From Pirellulales bacterium (lineage in GTDB: Bacteria; Planctomycetota; Planctomycetia; Pirellulales; UBA1268), in the NCBI GenBank assembly GCA_018401745.1, contig JAGYJY010000002.1:1-64000 (forward strand): a stretch of 64,000 nt of DNA. Direction: 5' to 3'. The position numbers were made by a program, and so were the translations under genes. The notes beneath the pieces were generated by a model, which had not been told where the DNA came from, searched no databases, and saw only the letters and a program-made list of their open reading frames with translations. Shown in pieces: positions 45,727-55,272 of the stretch; positions within the stretch are counted from its first letter, which is position 1; every line of letters starts with the position of its first letter.

Positions 45727-48700
45727 TCAGTCGGCCTGCTGTTCGACTTCGGTGAAGATCGCCTCAAACTCCTCCCGCGTGCGGCCTGTCAGCTGGCGGA
45801 CATCCTCCTCAAGCAGCTCAGGCCGTTCGTAGCCGAGCAGATGAGCCAGTTTCTGCTGCTCCTCGCGGGAGCTGGGAAACTCATGCCGGGCCGTGGCGTT
45901 GAGCAGCCGCAGCCGTCCTTCGATCGATCGCAGCACGCGATAGGCCGTTTCAAAAAACTCAAACGCGTCATCGCCCAGATGCCCAGCCGCATGCAGGGCG
46001 ACGAGGCCCGCGAGTGTCTCGGGGGTCTGCAGGGCAGGATTCGCACCGCCGTGCACCAGCTGCATCACCTGCACGACAAACTCGATATCGACCACCCCGC
46101 CAGGTCCGCGTTTGAGGTTGGAACTCGCCGCCCCTTCCTCCATGCGATACCGCATCTCCCGAATCGCACGGATCGCGTCGGCATGCCACGCGCGGCCGTA
46201 GGCGGCTCGCCGAATGATCGCTTCGGCCCGCTTCCGGGCCGCGGGCGAGGCGACCACCACCCGCGCCTTCGTGAGCGCCTGCCGCTCCCAGATGGCCGCA
46301 GGTCCTCCCTCGGCGAAGTACTGTTCAAACGCATCGAGCGAGATGGCCGCGGCTCCACTCTTCCCGCTAGGCCGCAGCCGAGAGTCGACATCGTAGAGGC
46401 GGCCGTGCGGCCCAAAGGCGGTGGCGGCCTTCATCACCCGCTGGGCAAGGGTGCCGAAGAAGTGAGCGTTGGTGGTGGTGTCCGTGCTCCGCCTCGTGCG
46501 GCGGGCGGGGAACGTGCTGCCGTCGTGGTCGTAGAGAAAGATCAGATCCACGTCGCTGTGGTAGTTCATCTCGCGGCCGCCAAACTTGCCCATCGCCAGC
46601 ACGATGATGCCTGCCCGCAGCCCCACGCTCTCACCCACGCCAACCATCGGTTCACCGAGCCGCTCGACAAGCCTCGCCTCCTCGTTGGCCACCAGCCAGG
46701 CGACGATCGCCTCGGCCACGCCGGTCAGGGTGCGGGTTGTCGCGGTCACATCCTGCTTGCCAAGAATGTCACCCACACCCACACGCAGCTGCTGCGAGGC
46801 CTTGAAAGCGTGCAGAATTGGCTCGGGGTCCACCGCGCCGCGGCACCAGTCGGTGAGCATTGCCCGCAGCTCTTCGGGCGTGGGCAGCCGGCCCACCAGC
46901 AGGCTGTCGAGCAGTTCGTCGATCATTCCCGGGTTGCCCACCAGCATCCCCGAGAGATACGGGCTCGAGGCACATAGCCGCACGTAGAGATCGAGCGACC
47001 GTGGATGAAAGCTGAACAGTTCCCAGAGCACGCCTTTTCCGCCAAGCGATTCGCTGACGCGGGCCAGGTTGACAAGCGTGGCATCGGGATCGGGTGTGGT
47101 GGCGATGGCGGCGAGCAGCCGCGGGGCGATGGCGGCGAGAAAGTGGCGACACCGCCGCGTGGAGAGGAAGCGAACCTTCTCCTCGCCGAGCGAGCAGAGA
47201 TGCCGGTAGGCGGCGGCTGGGTCGCGGAAGCCATGCCGTCCGAGCAGTTCGGACACCCGCGACGCAGCAGGCGCCGGGTCGAGCACAAGGTCGGTTTCGG
47301 GCTCGGGCTCCTCGTCTCCCGGAAATGCGTCATGCAGGAGGTGGTCGAGGATCGTGCGATTGAGCCGGGTGGCTTCCTGCAGTTCGCTATTGAAGGCTGC
47401 CAGCCCGTCGGAACCGGGAGGGTGGCCCATCCGCACGGCCAGGGCTTCGCGGGCCGCCGCGTCGTCCGGAAGGGCGTGGGTCTGTGTGTCGAAGAGAATC
47501 TGCAGCCGGTGCTCCGCGGTGCGGAGCAGTGTGTAGGTCCGCTCGAGCACCTCGCGTTCTTTGTCGGTCAGCCCGCCCGTGCCGGCCAGCCGCCGAATCG
47601 CCTCAAGCGTGTTGCGGGTGCGGACCTCGGGCGTGTCGCCGCCGCTGAGCAGCTGGAGAAACTGGATCGTGGTTTCGACATCCCGGATGCCTCCCCGGCC
47701 CACCTTCACATCCCGCTCGTTGTCGCCTTCGCGGATTGCCCGTTGCTCGATCCGCCGTTTGAGCGCTTTGATGCCGCTGATGTCGGCCCGCGTCAGCCAA
47801 CGGCGGTAGATCCAGGGCTCAAGCTCGGTCAGCAGCCGCTCGCCAAGCGTCTGGCTCCCCGCCGCCGCCCTCGCCTTGATCCACGCCTGCCGTTCCCAGG
47901 TGCGGCCGAGCGTGTCGAAATACTGCAGCATTGCCTCGATCGGCATCACCACCGGGCCTGACGCTCCGTGGGGCCGCAGCCGGAGATCCACGCGGTAGGC
48001 GATGCCCAGATCGGTGGGCTCCGAGAGCAGCCGCACGGTCTCATGGACCACCCGCTCAAAAAACTCGGCGTTGCTCGATGGCCGCGGTCCGTCAGTACGT
48101 CCGTCGCCTGACGACACAAACACGAGGTCGATGTCGCTGGAATAGTTGAGTTCCACACCGCCGAGTTTTCCCAGCGCCATCGCCGCGAGCTGTGCCGGTT
48201 CGCCAGCCGCGTCCCGGGGCACACCGCGGTGGATGGCGATCCGCCGCCAGGCCACATCGAGGGCAGCCGATAGGATCGCGTCGGCCAGGTGCGAAATCTG
48301 TGCGACCACCACCTCCAGCCGCTGGCCCACCACAATGTCGCCGTAGGCAATCCGCAGCGTTTCGCGGCGTTTGAACCGCCGCAGGATGGCCATCACGGCA
48401 TCAAGGTCGGTGACCACCGCCACCTCCGCGGCCAGCTCGGCAATCACCGACGACCGCTTCACCGGCCTTCCCTCGCCGAGTCGGACCTCCTCCCAGGCCT
48501 CGGGGTCGCCGATCACAATCGAGGCCAGATGCGGGCTGGCCGCCAGGATCTTCATCAGAATCGCCAGGGCCGCCGGCTCCCTCTGAAAGAGAGCCGCCTC
48601 GGCGATCGGGCTCCGCACCGCATGCAGATAGCGGTCGAGGGCACGCAGCGCGGCATCGGGAGCTGGGAGCGTGGGCAGGAGCGAGGTGAGGGCCTCAACA

Positions 48701-48855
48701 AGGCTACCGATCAGATCGAGCGGCACTCCCGCGGTCGCAATCGAGAGCAGCGACGTGGAGGCCGACCTCGGTTCCACCAGACCAACCGACCGTCCCCAGG
48801 CGTCGGCTGCCTCGGGATCATCCAGCAGGCCGTGAACATCAGGCGTGGTGGGCAT
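45727..48855 (-). CDS. glnE: Glutamine synthetase adenylyltransferase/deadenylase
   Basis: GlnE adds and removes AMP on glutamine synthetase in response to nitrogen status. Two nucleotidyltransferase domains are visible: MALGKLGGVELNYSSDIDLV (about residue 200) and AMGKFGGREMNYHSDVDLIF (about residue 690), each followed by a helical GlnD-like region with AWIKARAAAG and ALTKARVVVAS. Restored from ATG 48855 the protein has 1042 residues, in the normal range. The frame is open upstream to 48978, but that part overlaps miaB. It overlaps miaB by 17 bases, so the def-fmt-miaB-glnE genes are probably one transcript. Glutamine synthetase and PII genes are outside the window. Confidence 0.95.
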   Translation of the reverse strand: MPTTPDVHGLLDDPEAADAWGRSVGLVEPRSASTSLLSIATAGVPLDLIGSLVEALTSLLPTLPAPDAALRALDRYLHAVRSPIAEAALFQREPAALAILMKILAASPHLASIVIGDPEAWEEVRLGEGRPVKRSSVIAELAAEVAVVTDLDAVMAILRRFKRRETLRIAYGDIVVGQRLEVVVAQISHLADAILSAALDVAWRRIAIHRGVPRDAAGEPAQLAAMALGKLGGVELNYSSDIDLVFVSSGDGRTDGPRPSSNAEFFERVVHETVRLLSEPTDLGIAYRVDLRLRPHGASGPVVMPIEAMLQYFDTLGRTWERQAWIKARAAAGSQTLGERLLTELEPWIYRRWLTRADISGIKALKRRIEQRAIREGDNERDVKVGRGGIRDVETTIQFLQLLSGGDTPEVRTRNTLEAIRRLAGTGGLTDKEREVLERTYTLLRTAEHRLQILFDTQTHALPDDAAAREALAVRMGHPPGSDGLAAFNSELQEATRLNRTILDHLLHDAFPGDEEPEPETDLVLDPAPAASRVSELLGRHGFRDPAAAYRHLCSLGEEKVRFLSTRRCRHFLAAIAPRLLAAIATTPDPDATLVNLARVSESLGGKGVLWELFSFHPRSLDLYVRLCASSPYLSGMLVGNPGMIDELLDSLLVGRLPTPEELRAMLTDWCRGAVDPEPILHAFKASQQLRVGVGDILGKQDVTATTRTLTGVAEAIVAWLVANEEARLVERLGEPMVGVGESVGLRAGIIVLAMGKFGGREMNYHSDVDLIFLYDHDGSTFPARRTRRSTDTTTNAHFFGTLAQRVMKAATAFGPHGRLYDVDSRLRPSGKSGAAAISLDAFEQYFAEGGPAAIWERQALTKARVVVASPAARKRAEAIIRRAAYGRAWHADAIRAIREMRYRMEEGAASSNLKRGPGGVVDIEFVVQVMQLVHGGANPALQTPETLAGLVALHAAGHLGDDAFEFFETAYRVLRSIEGRLRLLNATARHEFPSSREEQQKLAHLLGYERPELLEEDVRQLTGRTREEFEAIFTEVEQQAD

Positions 48856-50383
48856 GTCCTGCCTGTGGCTGGTCTGCGGCTGTGGGCTCCGGAGCCCTGT
48901 TCCCTCCGCCGGCGAGCGGCAGCGAAATCGTATGCACCTCCGGCTCGGCAGCAAACTGCGGGGGCTCGCTACCCGCAAGAGCGAGTGCCCCCGAGACGGC
49001 CCACGGACCAGCCGCCAGGATGTCGACGTCGACGAGCCGGCCGATCAGCCGTCGCGGCGCGTCGAAGACGACGATCCGGTCGCACATGGTCCGCCCAGAA
49101 AGCTGCACGGTTCCGTCGGCAGTCTCGGCCTCGGCCTCGCCCGCCGCCGCTCGCTTCTCATCGCGACGGCTCAGGCCCTCCACAAGCACCTGCTGACGGC
49201 TCCCGACCAGCGGCAGGTTGCCTGCCAGGCTCGCCTCCGTTTGCGCGTCGAGCAGCAGCCGGTGCCGAGCCTTCTTCACGTCTTCCGGAACATCGTCGGG
49301 CTGTCGCTGGAAGGCTTTCGTGCCCGGCCGCGGGCTGTATTTGAAAATAAAGCTGTTTTTAAACTGCAGCTTCTGCACCAGGTCGAGCATCAGCTGAAAC
49401 TCATCGTCAGTCTCGCCGCAGAAGCCGACGATGAAGTCGCTGGTGACGGCCGCATGCGGAATCGCCTCCATCAGCCGACCGTGCATCTCGAGGTATTCAC
49501 CGATCGTGTAGCCCCGCTTCATCCGCTTGAGCACATCGTCGGAGCCATGCTGAGCCGGCACGTGCAGATAGTGGCAGACCTTCGGCAGGTCGCGGACGGC
49601 GTGAATCAGCTCGTCGGTCATGTCCCGCGGGTAGTTGGTCACGAAGCGAATCCGGTCGAGGCCGTCGATCGCGTCGAGCCCGACGAGCAGGTCGGCCAGC
49701 CGCGTGGTGCGGCCGCCATCGGCCCAGCGGTAGGAGTTGACCGTCTGGCCAATCAGCGTGATCTCGCGGCAGCCCTCATCGACGAGCTTCTTCGCCTCCG
49801 CGAGGATGGCCGCCGGCGGACGGGCCTGCTCTGGGCCGCGAACCCGCGGCACCACACAGAAGGCACAGAACTTGTCGCAGCCGGTCTGCGTGCGGATGAA
49901 CGCCTGAAACGGCGTGGGCCGCATCTCAGGATCGCGATCGGGATCGTAGCTCTCAAAGCTGCGGGCCACACTCTCGCGACTGCCGGCTGCCCGGTCGAGG
50001 CTGACCTCAATCTGCGGACCACCTCCAGCCAGCACCCCATCGATCAGCGACGGCACGCGGTGCAGCTGCCCCGGCCCCACGACCAGGTCGACCCAGGGCG
50101 CCCGCTTTCGCACCAGCTCCTGATCCTTCTGGGCCATGCAGCCGAGCACGCCGACGACGAGCTCGGGCCGCTTCGCCTTCTCAGCACGGACACGGCCGAG
50201 GGCCGAGTAGACCTTGTCTTCAGCATGCTGTCGCACACTGCAGGTGTTGTAGAAAACGGCATCGGCATCCGCCGGGCTCTGAGCCATTTGCCAGCCCTGA
50301 CGGCGGAGCGCCGCCACGACGAGCTCACTGTCGAGCACGTTCATCTGGCAGCCCACGGTGTCGATCCAAAGTCGTCGTGTCAT
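48839..50383 (-). CDS. miaB: tRNA-2-methylthio-N6-isopentenyladenosine synthase MiaB
   Basis: MiaB is a radical-SAM methylthiotransferase modifying A37 of tRNAs. The UPF0004 domain starts RLWIDTVGCQMNVLDSELVV, with further Fe-S cysteines in YNTCSVRQHAEDKVYSALGR and VVGVLGCMAQKDQELV; the radical-SAM cluster is TGCDKFCAFCVVPRVRGPEQ. The C-terminal TRAM-like domain includes LSGRTMCDRIVVFDAPRRLI followed by an Ala/Pro-rich tail. At 514 residues it is slightly longer than usual. It starts 12 bp after fmt and overlaps glnE by 17 bases. Confidence 0.96.
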   Translation of the reverse strand: MTRRLWIDTVGCQMNVLDSELVVAALRRQGWQMAQSPADADAVFYNTCSVRQHAEDKVYSALGRVRAEKAKRPELVVGVLGCMAQKDQELVRKRAPWVDLVVGPGQLHRVPSLIDGVLAGGGPQIEVSLDRAAGSRESVARSFESYDPDRDPEMRPTPFQAFIRTQTGCDKFCAFCVVPRVRGPEQARPPAAILAEAKKLVDEGCREITLIGQTVNSYRWADGGRTTRLADLLVGLDAIDGLDRIRFVTNYPRDMTDELIHAVRDLPKVCHYLHVPAQHGSDDVLKRMKRGYTIGEYLEMHGRLMEAIPHAAVTSDFIVGFCGETDDEFQLMLDLVQKLQFKNSFIFKYSPRPGTKAFQRQPDDVPEDVKKARHRLLLDAQTEASLAGNLPLVGSRQQVLVEGLSRRDEKRAAAGEAEAETADGTVQLSGRTMCDRIVVFDAPRRLIGRLVDVDILAAGPWAVSGALALAGSEPPQFAAEPEVHTISLPLAGGGNRAPEPTAADQPQAGHAHHA

Positions 50384-50394
50384 AGCAACCGATT

Positions 50395-51438
50395 CTAAAG
50401 CGTTTGGCCGTTTGGTGGAGCGCCGGCCACTGCCCCCGCGGAACCGTCGCCCGATTCGAGCCGGCAGCCCTCGCGAAGGCTGCTCCCGCGGAGAAACTCG
50501 CCGGCGGTCATCAGGCGTCGCCCCTCGGGCACCAGCTGCCGCACGATCAGCGTCGTCCCCTCGCCGCAGGCCACGGTGATCCCGCCGGGCTCACCGCGAT
50601 CGACCGCGAGAATCGTCCCCGGCTCCGCGGCTGCTGGGGCAGGCTCGCCAACGGCGACCTCGGCGAGCACAAGCCTCTGAGGCTTCCCCTCCGCCGGAGC
50701 AAAAAAGCTGGCCACCCGCGGCCAGGGCTCGAGCGCCCGTCGCCGTCGCTCCAGCTCCGCCGCGGTCTGGCTCCAGTCGAGAAGGCCGTCTGCCTTCGTC
50801 AGCCGCGGCGCCCGCGTCACCAACGACGGCTCTTGCGGGGCTCCCACATCCTCCCCGCCGGCAGCATGAATCGCCTCGATTGCAGCGAGCACCGCCTCCC
50901 CTCCGCCGGCCGCCAGCCGCTCCTCCAGCGTGGCCGCCGTGTCGTCTGCGGCAATCGGCTGCTCGCGGCTGACGATCACGGCTCCTGCATCGAGCCGAGG
51001 CGACATGCGGATCACGCTCACGCCCGTTGTCGGGTCGCCCTCGAGAATCGCCCACTGCACTGGAGCCGCCCCGCGGTGACGCGGCAGCAGCGAGCCATGC
51101 AGATTGATGCCGCCGTAGCTCGCGACGGAGAGCGCTGCCGGCGAGAGAATCTGTCCGTAGTCGCACACGACCAGCAGATCTGGCCGCAGGTCGGCCACCT
51201 CCGCACGGGCATCGTCTGCGTTGATGTCAGATGGATCGAGCACAGGCACGCCTGCCTGCTCGGCAGCCTGCCGCATCGGATTCGGCGGCGGACGCCGCCC
51301 GCGGGCCACGCGATCGGGCCGTGTCACCACCGCGACCACCTCGTGCGAGGATGCGACGAGCGACTGAAACATGGGCACGGCAAACGGACCGGTTCCCATC
51401 ACCACCAATCGCAGCGACTTCGATCCGTTTTCTGGCAT
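50395..51438 (-). CDS. fmt: Methionyl-tRNA formyltransferase
   Basis: Fmt formylates the initiator Met-tRNA using 10-formyl-THF. Features are LRLVVMGTGPFAVPMFQSLV at the N-terminus, the folate and catalytic region YGGINLHGSLLPRHRGAAPV followed by QWAILEGDPTTGVSVIRMSP (Asn, His and Asp of the active site visible) and a C-terminal OB-like domain (TILAVDRGEPGGITVACGEG). The 347-residue length is slightly longer than E. coli Fmt. It sits directly after def, the usual partner that later removes the formyl group. Confidence 0.96.
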   Translation of the reverse strand: MPENGSKSLRLVVMGTGPFAVPMFQSLVASSHEVVAVVTRPDRVARGRRPPPNPMRQAAEQAGVPVLDPSDINADDARAEVADLRPDLLVVCDYGQILSPAALSVASYGGINLHGSLLPRHRGAAPVQWAILEGDPTTGVSVIRMSPRLDAGAVIVSREQPIAADDTAATLEERLAAGGGEAVLAAIEAIHAAGGEDVGAPQEPSLVTRAPRLTKADGLLDWSQTAAELERRRRALEPWPRVASFFAPAEGKPQRLVLAEVAVGEPAPAAAEPGTILAVDRGEPGGITVACGEGTTLIVRQLVPEGRRLMTAGEFLRGSSLREGCRLESGDGSAGAVAGAPPNGQTL

Positions 51439-51477
51439 CCGCGAGCCTTCCCTTTCGTTTCAGTCCACCGTCAGGCA

Positions 51478-52122
51478 TCACGCCTGACAGCGGGCTCGCT
51501 CCAGGGCATCGAGCCGGGCGGTGATCTCGCGGTCGCCAGGAACCTCTCCGCGGTCCTGCTTGCCGGCAAAGATGTCGCAGAAGCCGTCGAGCGCCCGGGA
51601 CGCTTCAATCGCCGAGGCCTCGGAAAGCCGATCGGTGAAGAGCCGTCCTTCAATGTGGTCAAACTCGTGCTGGACCACTCGAGCCAGGAAGCCATCAAGG
51701 TCGGCGTTGATCACCTCGCCGGAAAGGCTGTAGGCCTTGACCCGCACTGTCGCTGGACGCCTGACATCCATTCTCACGCCGGGCAGACTCAGGCAGCCCT
51801 CTTCCTGAACGGCCGTGCCGCGAGGCTTGCTCAGCTGCGGATTGATAAACACCAGCTCTTCACCGGAGTCGGGCCGGCCCTCGGTGTTGACGATAAACAG
51901 CCGGTAGGGCAGCGCCACCTGGTTGGCCGCGAGGCCCACTCCCTGCTCGGCATACATGATCTCAAACATCTGCCGCACGGCATCCCGCAGCTCTTCGTCA
52001 ATGCGAACCACCGCTCGCGAGACCCTCCGCAGGGCCGGATGGGGATACTCCACCAGCTGCAGCTGGCCGATAGTGGTGGCGGAGTCTGCCGTCTGCGAAG
52101 CGGCTGCCGATGAATCGTTCAT
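51478..52122 (-). CDS. def: Peptide deformylase
   Basis: Def removes the N-formyl group from nascent proteins. The three metal motifs are intact: GVGLAANQVALPYRLFIVNT (motif 1), VQEEGCLSLPGVRMDVRRP (motif 2, Cys ligand) and RVVQHEFDHIEGRLFTDRLS (motif 3, HEFDH). ATG 52122, preceded by AGG at a suitable distance, gives 214 residues; an ATG at 52134 would add four. About 25 Ser/Ala residues precede the fold and a 40-residue tail follows it. First gene of the def-fmt-miaB-glnE row; divergent from pgpA. Confidence 0.96.
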   Translation of the reverse strand: MNDSSAAASQTADSATTIGQLQLVEYPHPALRRVSRAVVRIDEELRDAVRQMFEIMYAEQGVGLAANQVALPYRLFIVNTEGRPDSGEELVFINPQLSKPRGTAVQEEGCLSLPGVRMDVRRPATVRVKAYSLSGEVINADLDGFLARVVQHEFDHIEGRLFTDRLSEASAIEASRALDGFCDIFAGKQDRGEVPGDREITARLDALERARCQA

Positions 52123-52259
52123 ATGACCTGTCATGCTGCGGGGCTTTGGTTGGTGGCTTTCAACCACTGTTTCGTAGTCTAGCCGCCAGAAAGGCGACTG
52201 GTGTCGTCATGGGCGGTTCGGCAGTGGCCAAAAGCTGGCCGAGCGGGGATGATGCCGGC

Positions 52260-52784
52260 ATGCATGCACCACCTGTCCGCTGGTCACATCCCGCCGTCGT
52301 CGCTGCCACCTGCCTGTGGCTCGGCCGCATTCCCTGGGCGCCTGGCACCTGGGGTGCCGTGGCAGGCATTGGCCTGGCGTTGGCGATTGAGCGGGTCGCC
52401 CTGGCGGCAGGCGACGCCTCGTCGGCAACAGCACTGGCAGTGGAACTCGGTCTCGTTGTGCTCGTCAACGCGGCCGGGATTCCGATCTGCACCCGCGCCG
52501 CAGCGGCGTTGGGGGCCAGCAAGGATCCTGGGGCGGTCAACCTCGACGAGGCGACAAGCATGCCGCTGGCCCTGTTTGTGATCCCGCTGGGGGCTCGCGG
52601 CTGGACGGTGATGCTGCTGGCGTTTCTTCTGTTTCGCTTCTTCGACATCCTCAAGCCGTTTCCCTGCCGACAGCTTGAGCGGCTCCCCGCTGGCTGTGGC
52701 ATCATGGCCGACGACTGGGGGGCGGCGGTCTGGACCGGATGCTGCCTGGCAGTGGCCATGCAGGTCGGCTGGCTGCCCGGGTAG
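52260..52784 (+). CDS. pgpA: Phosphatidylglycerophosphatase A
   Basis: PgpA dephosphorylates phosphatidylglycerophosphate to phosphatidylglycerol at the inner membrane. The first conserved motif GRIPWAPGTWGAVAGIGLAL, a DPGAVNLDEATSMPLALFVI (metal-binding DE in place of DE-x-x-G) and FLLFRFFDILKPFPCRQLER are all recognisable, ending with CGIMADDWGAAVWTGCCLAV. ATG 52260 gives 174 residues, close to the family; ATG 52209 is possible and would add 17. The divergent def gene starts 138 bp away. A frameshifted glycosyltransferase-like gene follows on the same strand. Confidence 0.88.
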   Translation: MHAPPVRWSHPAVVAATCLWLGRIPWAPGTWGAVAGIGLALAIERVALAAGDASSATALAVELGLVVLVNAAGIPICTRAAAALGASKDPGAVNLDEATSMPLALFVIPLGARGWTVMLLAFLLFRFFDILKPFPCRQLERLPAGCGIMADDWGAAVWTGCCLAVAMQVGWLPG

Positions 52785-52819
52785 CAAACGCAGGGCGGCA
52801 GGCGAGGCGGAACCCAGAC

Positions 52820-53471
52820 ATGCACATTCTTCTTCTCGATCAACGGATCGTGGACCGGCCCTGCCCCACGCTCGAGGCGCTGGTGACCGCCATCAGAAGC
52901 CACGGGCTGCAGGTCTCTCTCTGCTGTCCTGCCCTGGGCGAACCGACAGATGGCCTGCTTGCCACGAGCCACGGCTGGCCGATTCGCCTCGATCTGCTCT
53001 CCGCTGGCGGCGAGGCGTGGAGCGGATTCCTCGACGCGGCTGCTCGTGGCGACTCTCTCTCAGCAGCCGCCGCACGGCTGACCGACCCTCCGCTTGGCCG
53101 GCTGCGGGAGGCGGTTCGGCGGGCCGTTACCCGGGCCGTCGACAAGACCGATGTCGATGTGCTCTTCGTCTGCCAGGCAGGCCTGCTTGTGGAGTTTGCC
53201 ATCGAAACCGGGCCGCCGGTCGCGGCCCACGCCAACGGCACAGACCTCGCCTCGCTCGAGTCTGCTGGCCGGCTGCGAGACATTCGTGGCGGCGTCGCTG
53301 AGTTCCTGCGACCTGCTCGCAGCCGATTCCGCCACGACCGCAGCCCAGCTGGGAAGTCGCTGGATTGAGCCCGATCCGGAGAGGCCGATCGAAATCTGGC
53401 CGCTCGCAGGCTCGGCGAAACGGGTCGTGGATGGCTGTCAAAAGGCCCTCACCCGCCGCTTCACGCCCTAA
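52820..53471 (+). CDS. Short glycosyltransferase-like protein, one frameshift
   Basis: The gene begins MHILLLDQRIVDRPCPTLEA, an N-terminal Rossmann strand like those of GT4-type glycosyltransferases, and includes VDVLFVCQAGLLVEFAIETG and PPVAAHANGTDLASLESAGR, where the H-x-NGTDL motif resembles the HGTDL of GT4 enzymes. Near 53305 the frame shifts; the other frame reads CDLLAADSATTAAQLGSRWI (with EPDPERPIEIWPLAG) to the stop. Restored length is about 215 residues, only about half a normal GT4 enzyme, so the donor-binding C-terminal domain is missing. It may be a truncated gene or a non-catalytic relative. The assignment is weak. Confidence 0.45.
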
Positions 53472-53477
53472 TGCCGG

Positions 53478-53918
53478 TCATGCCTCGCGGCGTTCGCTGG
53501 AAAACAACGCATCGATCTCCCCGGTCTCCATGGCGTGCAGAAACGTGTCGAAGTCGCGATACACCGCATGACTCGTCAGCTGCACCACCCAGTTGCGAAC
53601 CAGTGGCGTGATCGTGACCACCACGCGGCCATGCCGGTGCGCTTCCCACATCTCGATCGCCGTTCCCATGGAGGCCTCGGGCACGTAGGCGACCAGGAGA
53701 TCAAACACCTGGCACATCTCCACATGGCCCACAAAAACCTTCCGCGCCTGGTCGACCCCGTAGCCGATCGAGTTGGCGTGGTTGGCATGGGGATCGTAAA
53801 CTTCGGCCTCTGGCCAGCGAGCCTCGACTGCCCTGCGAAAGCGTTCGCGGTAGGACTGGTCGTGGACGAGCGCGGCCACGTGTGATCCCTGCATGATTCC
53901 AGCGAGAAAAATCCGCAT
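53478..53918 (-). CDS. Nucleoside 2-deoxyribosyltransferase-like protein
   Basis: The 146-residue protein begins MRIFLAGIMQGSHVAALVHD, the usual first strand of the NDT/DNPH1 fold, and has YDPHANHANSIGYGVDQARK, DLLVAYVPEASMGTAIEMWE (conserved catalytic-type Glu in GTAIEMWE) and HRHGRVVVTITPL. NDT enzymes exchange or hydrolyse deoxyribonucleosides; bacterial paralogues often act in nucleotide signalling or defence, but no partner gene is visible. Its ATG at 53916-53918 overlaps on the opposite strand with the ATG of the M20 peptidase gene (53917-53919). Confidence 0.72.
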   Translation of the reverse strand: MRIFLAGIMQGSHVAALVHDQSYRERFRRAVEARWPEAEVYDPHANHANSIGYGVDQARKVFVGHVEMCQVFDLLVAYVPEASMGTAIEMWEAHRHGRVVVTITPLVRNWVVQLTSHAVYRDFDTFLHAMETGEIDALFSSERREA

Positions 53919-55224
53919 GGCACGTCCTCTGGCATCGACATCGAAGAAAACGGCCGCCACCTCCAGAAAAGCAGCCCGCACACCTGCTGCGAACCCTAGA
54001 GGATCAGACGACTCACGAAAAGATGCCGCCGCTCACGGCATCCCAGAACCCGACCTCAGCCGCACGGTCGACGTCGTGATGCAGCTGATGGCAATCCGCG
54101 GGGGCTCCGGCAACGAGAAGGATGTGGCCGCCTTTGTCGTGGAGCAGCTGCAGGCCGCCGGCTGCCCGGCTGAAGCGATCAGCTTCGACCGTGCCAACGA
54201 AAAGACACCGCTGCGAGGCAACGTCGGCAACCTGATCGTCAAGCTGCCTGGCACGCTCCGCGGACCGAGGCGGCTGCTGATGGCCCACATGGACACCGTG
54301 CCTGTCTGCCTCGGCTCAAAGCCGGTCCTCAAAAAGATCAAGGGCCAGCGGATCGTCACCTCCTCCGACCCGTCCACCGGCCTCGGCGCCGACGACCGCT
54401 CCGGCGTGGCGGTCGTGCTTTCCACGGCAATCGAGATCCTCTCCCGGGGCCTGCCACACCCGCCGCTGACTTTCTTCTTTGCGATCCAGGAAGAAGTGGG
54501 CCTGTGGGGGGCCCGCCTGGTCTCGGCAACCGCGCTTGGTAAGCCGAAGCTCGCCTTCAACTTTGATGGTGGTGATGCCGACAAGCTGACGATCGGAGCG
54601 ACCGGCGGCCATCGCCTCGACATCGAGATCGAGGGCATTCCATCCCATGCAGGTGTCGCCCCAGAGAAGGGCGTGTCGGCGATCGCCATCGCCTCGCTGG
54701 CGATTGCCAGCCTGGTGGAGGAGGGCTGGCATGGCCTGGTGACCAAAGATGGCAAGCGGGGCACCAGCAACGTCGGCGTTGTGCAGGCGGGCAATGCGAC
54801 CAACGTCGTTGCCGAACGCGCCTCGCTGAAGGCCGAGGCCCGTGGCCACGACCAGCCGCTCCGCAACAAGATCGTGAGAGCGATCGAGAAGGCTTTCAAA
54901 GACGCGGTCCGCCGGGTGAAGTCAGCCGACGGGCAGACAGGAAAGGTGACGGTTGACGGTCACCTCGACTACGAGGCCTTCCGGCTCGGTGAAAAAGAAC
55001 CGTGCGTGGTGGCTGCCCAGGAGGCGGTGGCATCGATCGGTCTGTCGCCCCGGCTCGATGTTTCCAACGGTGGTCTCGATGCCAACTGGATGGCCGCCCA
55101 CGGGATTCCCACCGTCACGCTCGGCTGCGGGCAAAACGACATCCACACCACCGGCGAATGGCTTGATGTGGCTGCGTTCGAGCAGGCCTGCCGGATTGCC
55201 TTGCGGCTGGCCACAGCCTGCTAG
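53917..55224 (+). CDS. M20-family metallopeptidase (PepT-like)
   Basis: The 435-residue protein has the M20 di-zinc layout: MAHMDTVPVCLGSKPVL (His and Asp), GLGADDRSGVAVVLSTAIEI (bridging Asp), FFAIQEEVGLWGARLVSATA (catalytic Glu pair), NFDGGDADKLTIGATGGHRL and the final His in GQNDIHTTGEWLDVAAFEQA. The SNGGLDANWMAAHGIPTVTL segment is typical of tripeptidase T. ATG 53917 gives a basic, disordered N-terminus of about 45 residues before the fold; a later start cannot be excluded. It is divergent from the NDT-like gene with overlapping start codons. Confidence 0.88.
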   Translation: MARPLASTSKKTAATSRKAARTPAANPRGSDDSRKDAAAHGIPEPDLSRTVDVVMQLMAIRGGSGNEKDVAAFVVEQLQAAGCPAEAISFDRANEKTPLRGNVGNLIVKLPGTLRGPRRLLMAHMDTVPVCLGSKPVLKKIKGQRIVTSSDPSTGLGADDRSGVAVVLSTAIEILSRGLPHPPLTFFFAIQEEVGLWGARLVSATALGKPKLAFNFDGGDADKLTIGATGGHRLDIEIEGIPSHAGVAPEKGVSAIAIASLAIASLVEEGWHGLVTKDGKRGTSNVGVVQAGNATNVVAERASLKAEARGHDQPLRNKIVRAIEKAFKDAVRRVKSADGQTGKVTVDGHLDYEAFRLGEKEPCVVAAQEAVASIGLSPRLDVSNGGLDANWMAAHGIPTVTLGCGQNDIHTTGEWLDVAAFEQACRIALRLATAC

Positions 55225-55272
55225 CGAAATAAACAACCAAGTCTCGACCCCACCTTGCGATGGCCGACCGGC

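Noticed and set aside
45841..46977. Long plus-strand frame (378 residues) opposite glnE
   Set aside because: It lies wholly within glnE on the other strand, has no family motif and reflects the codon bias of the real gene.
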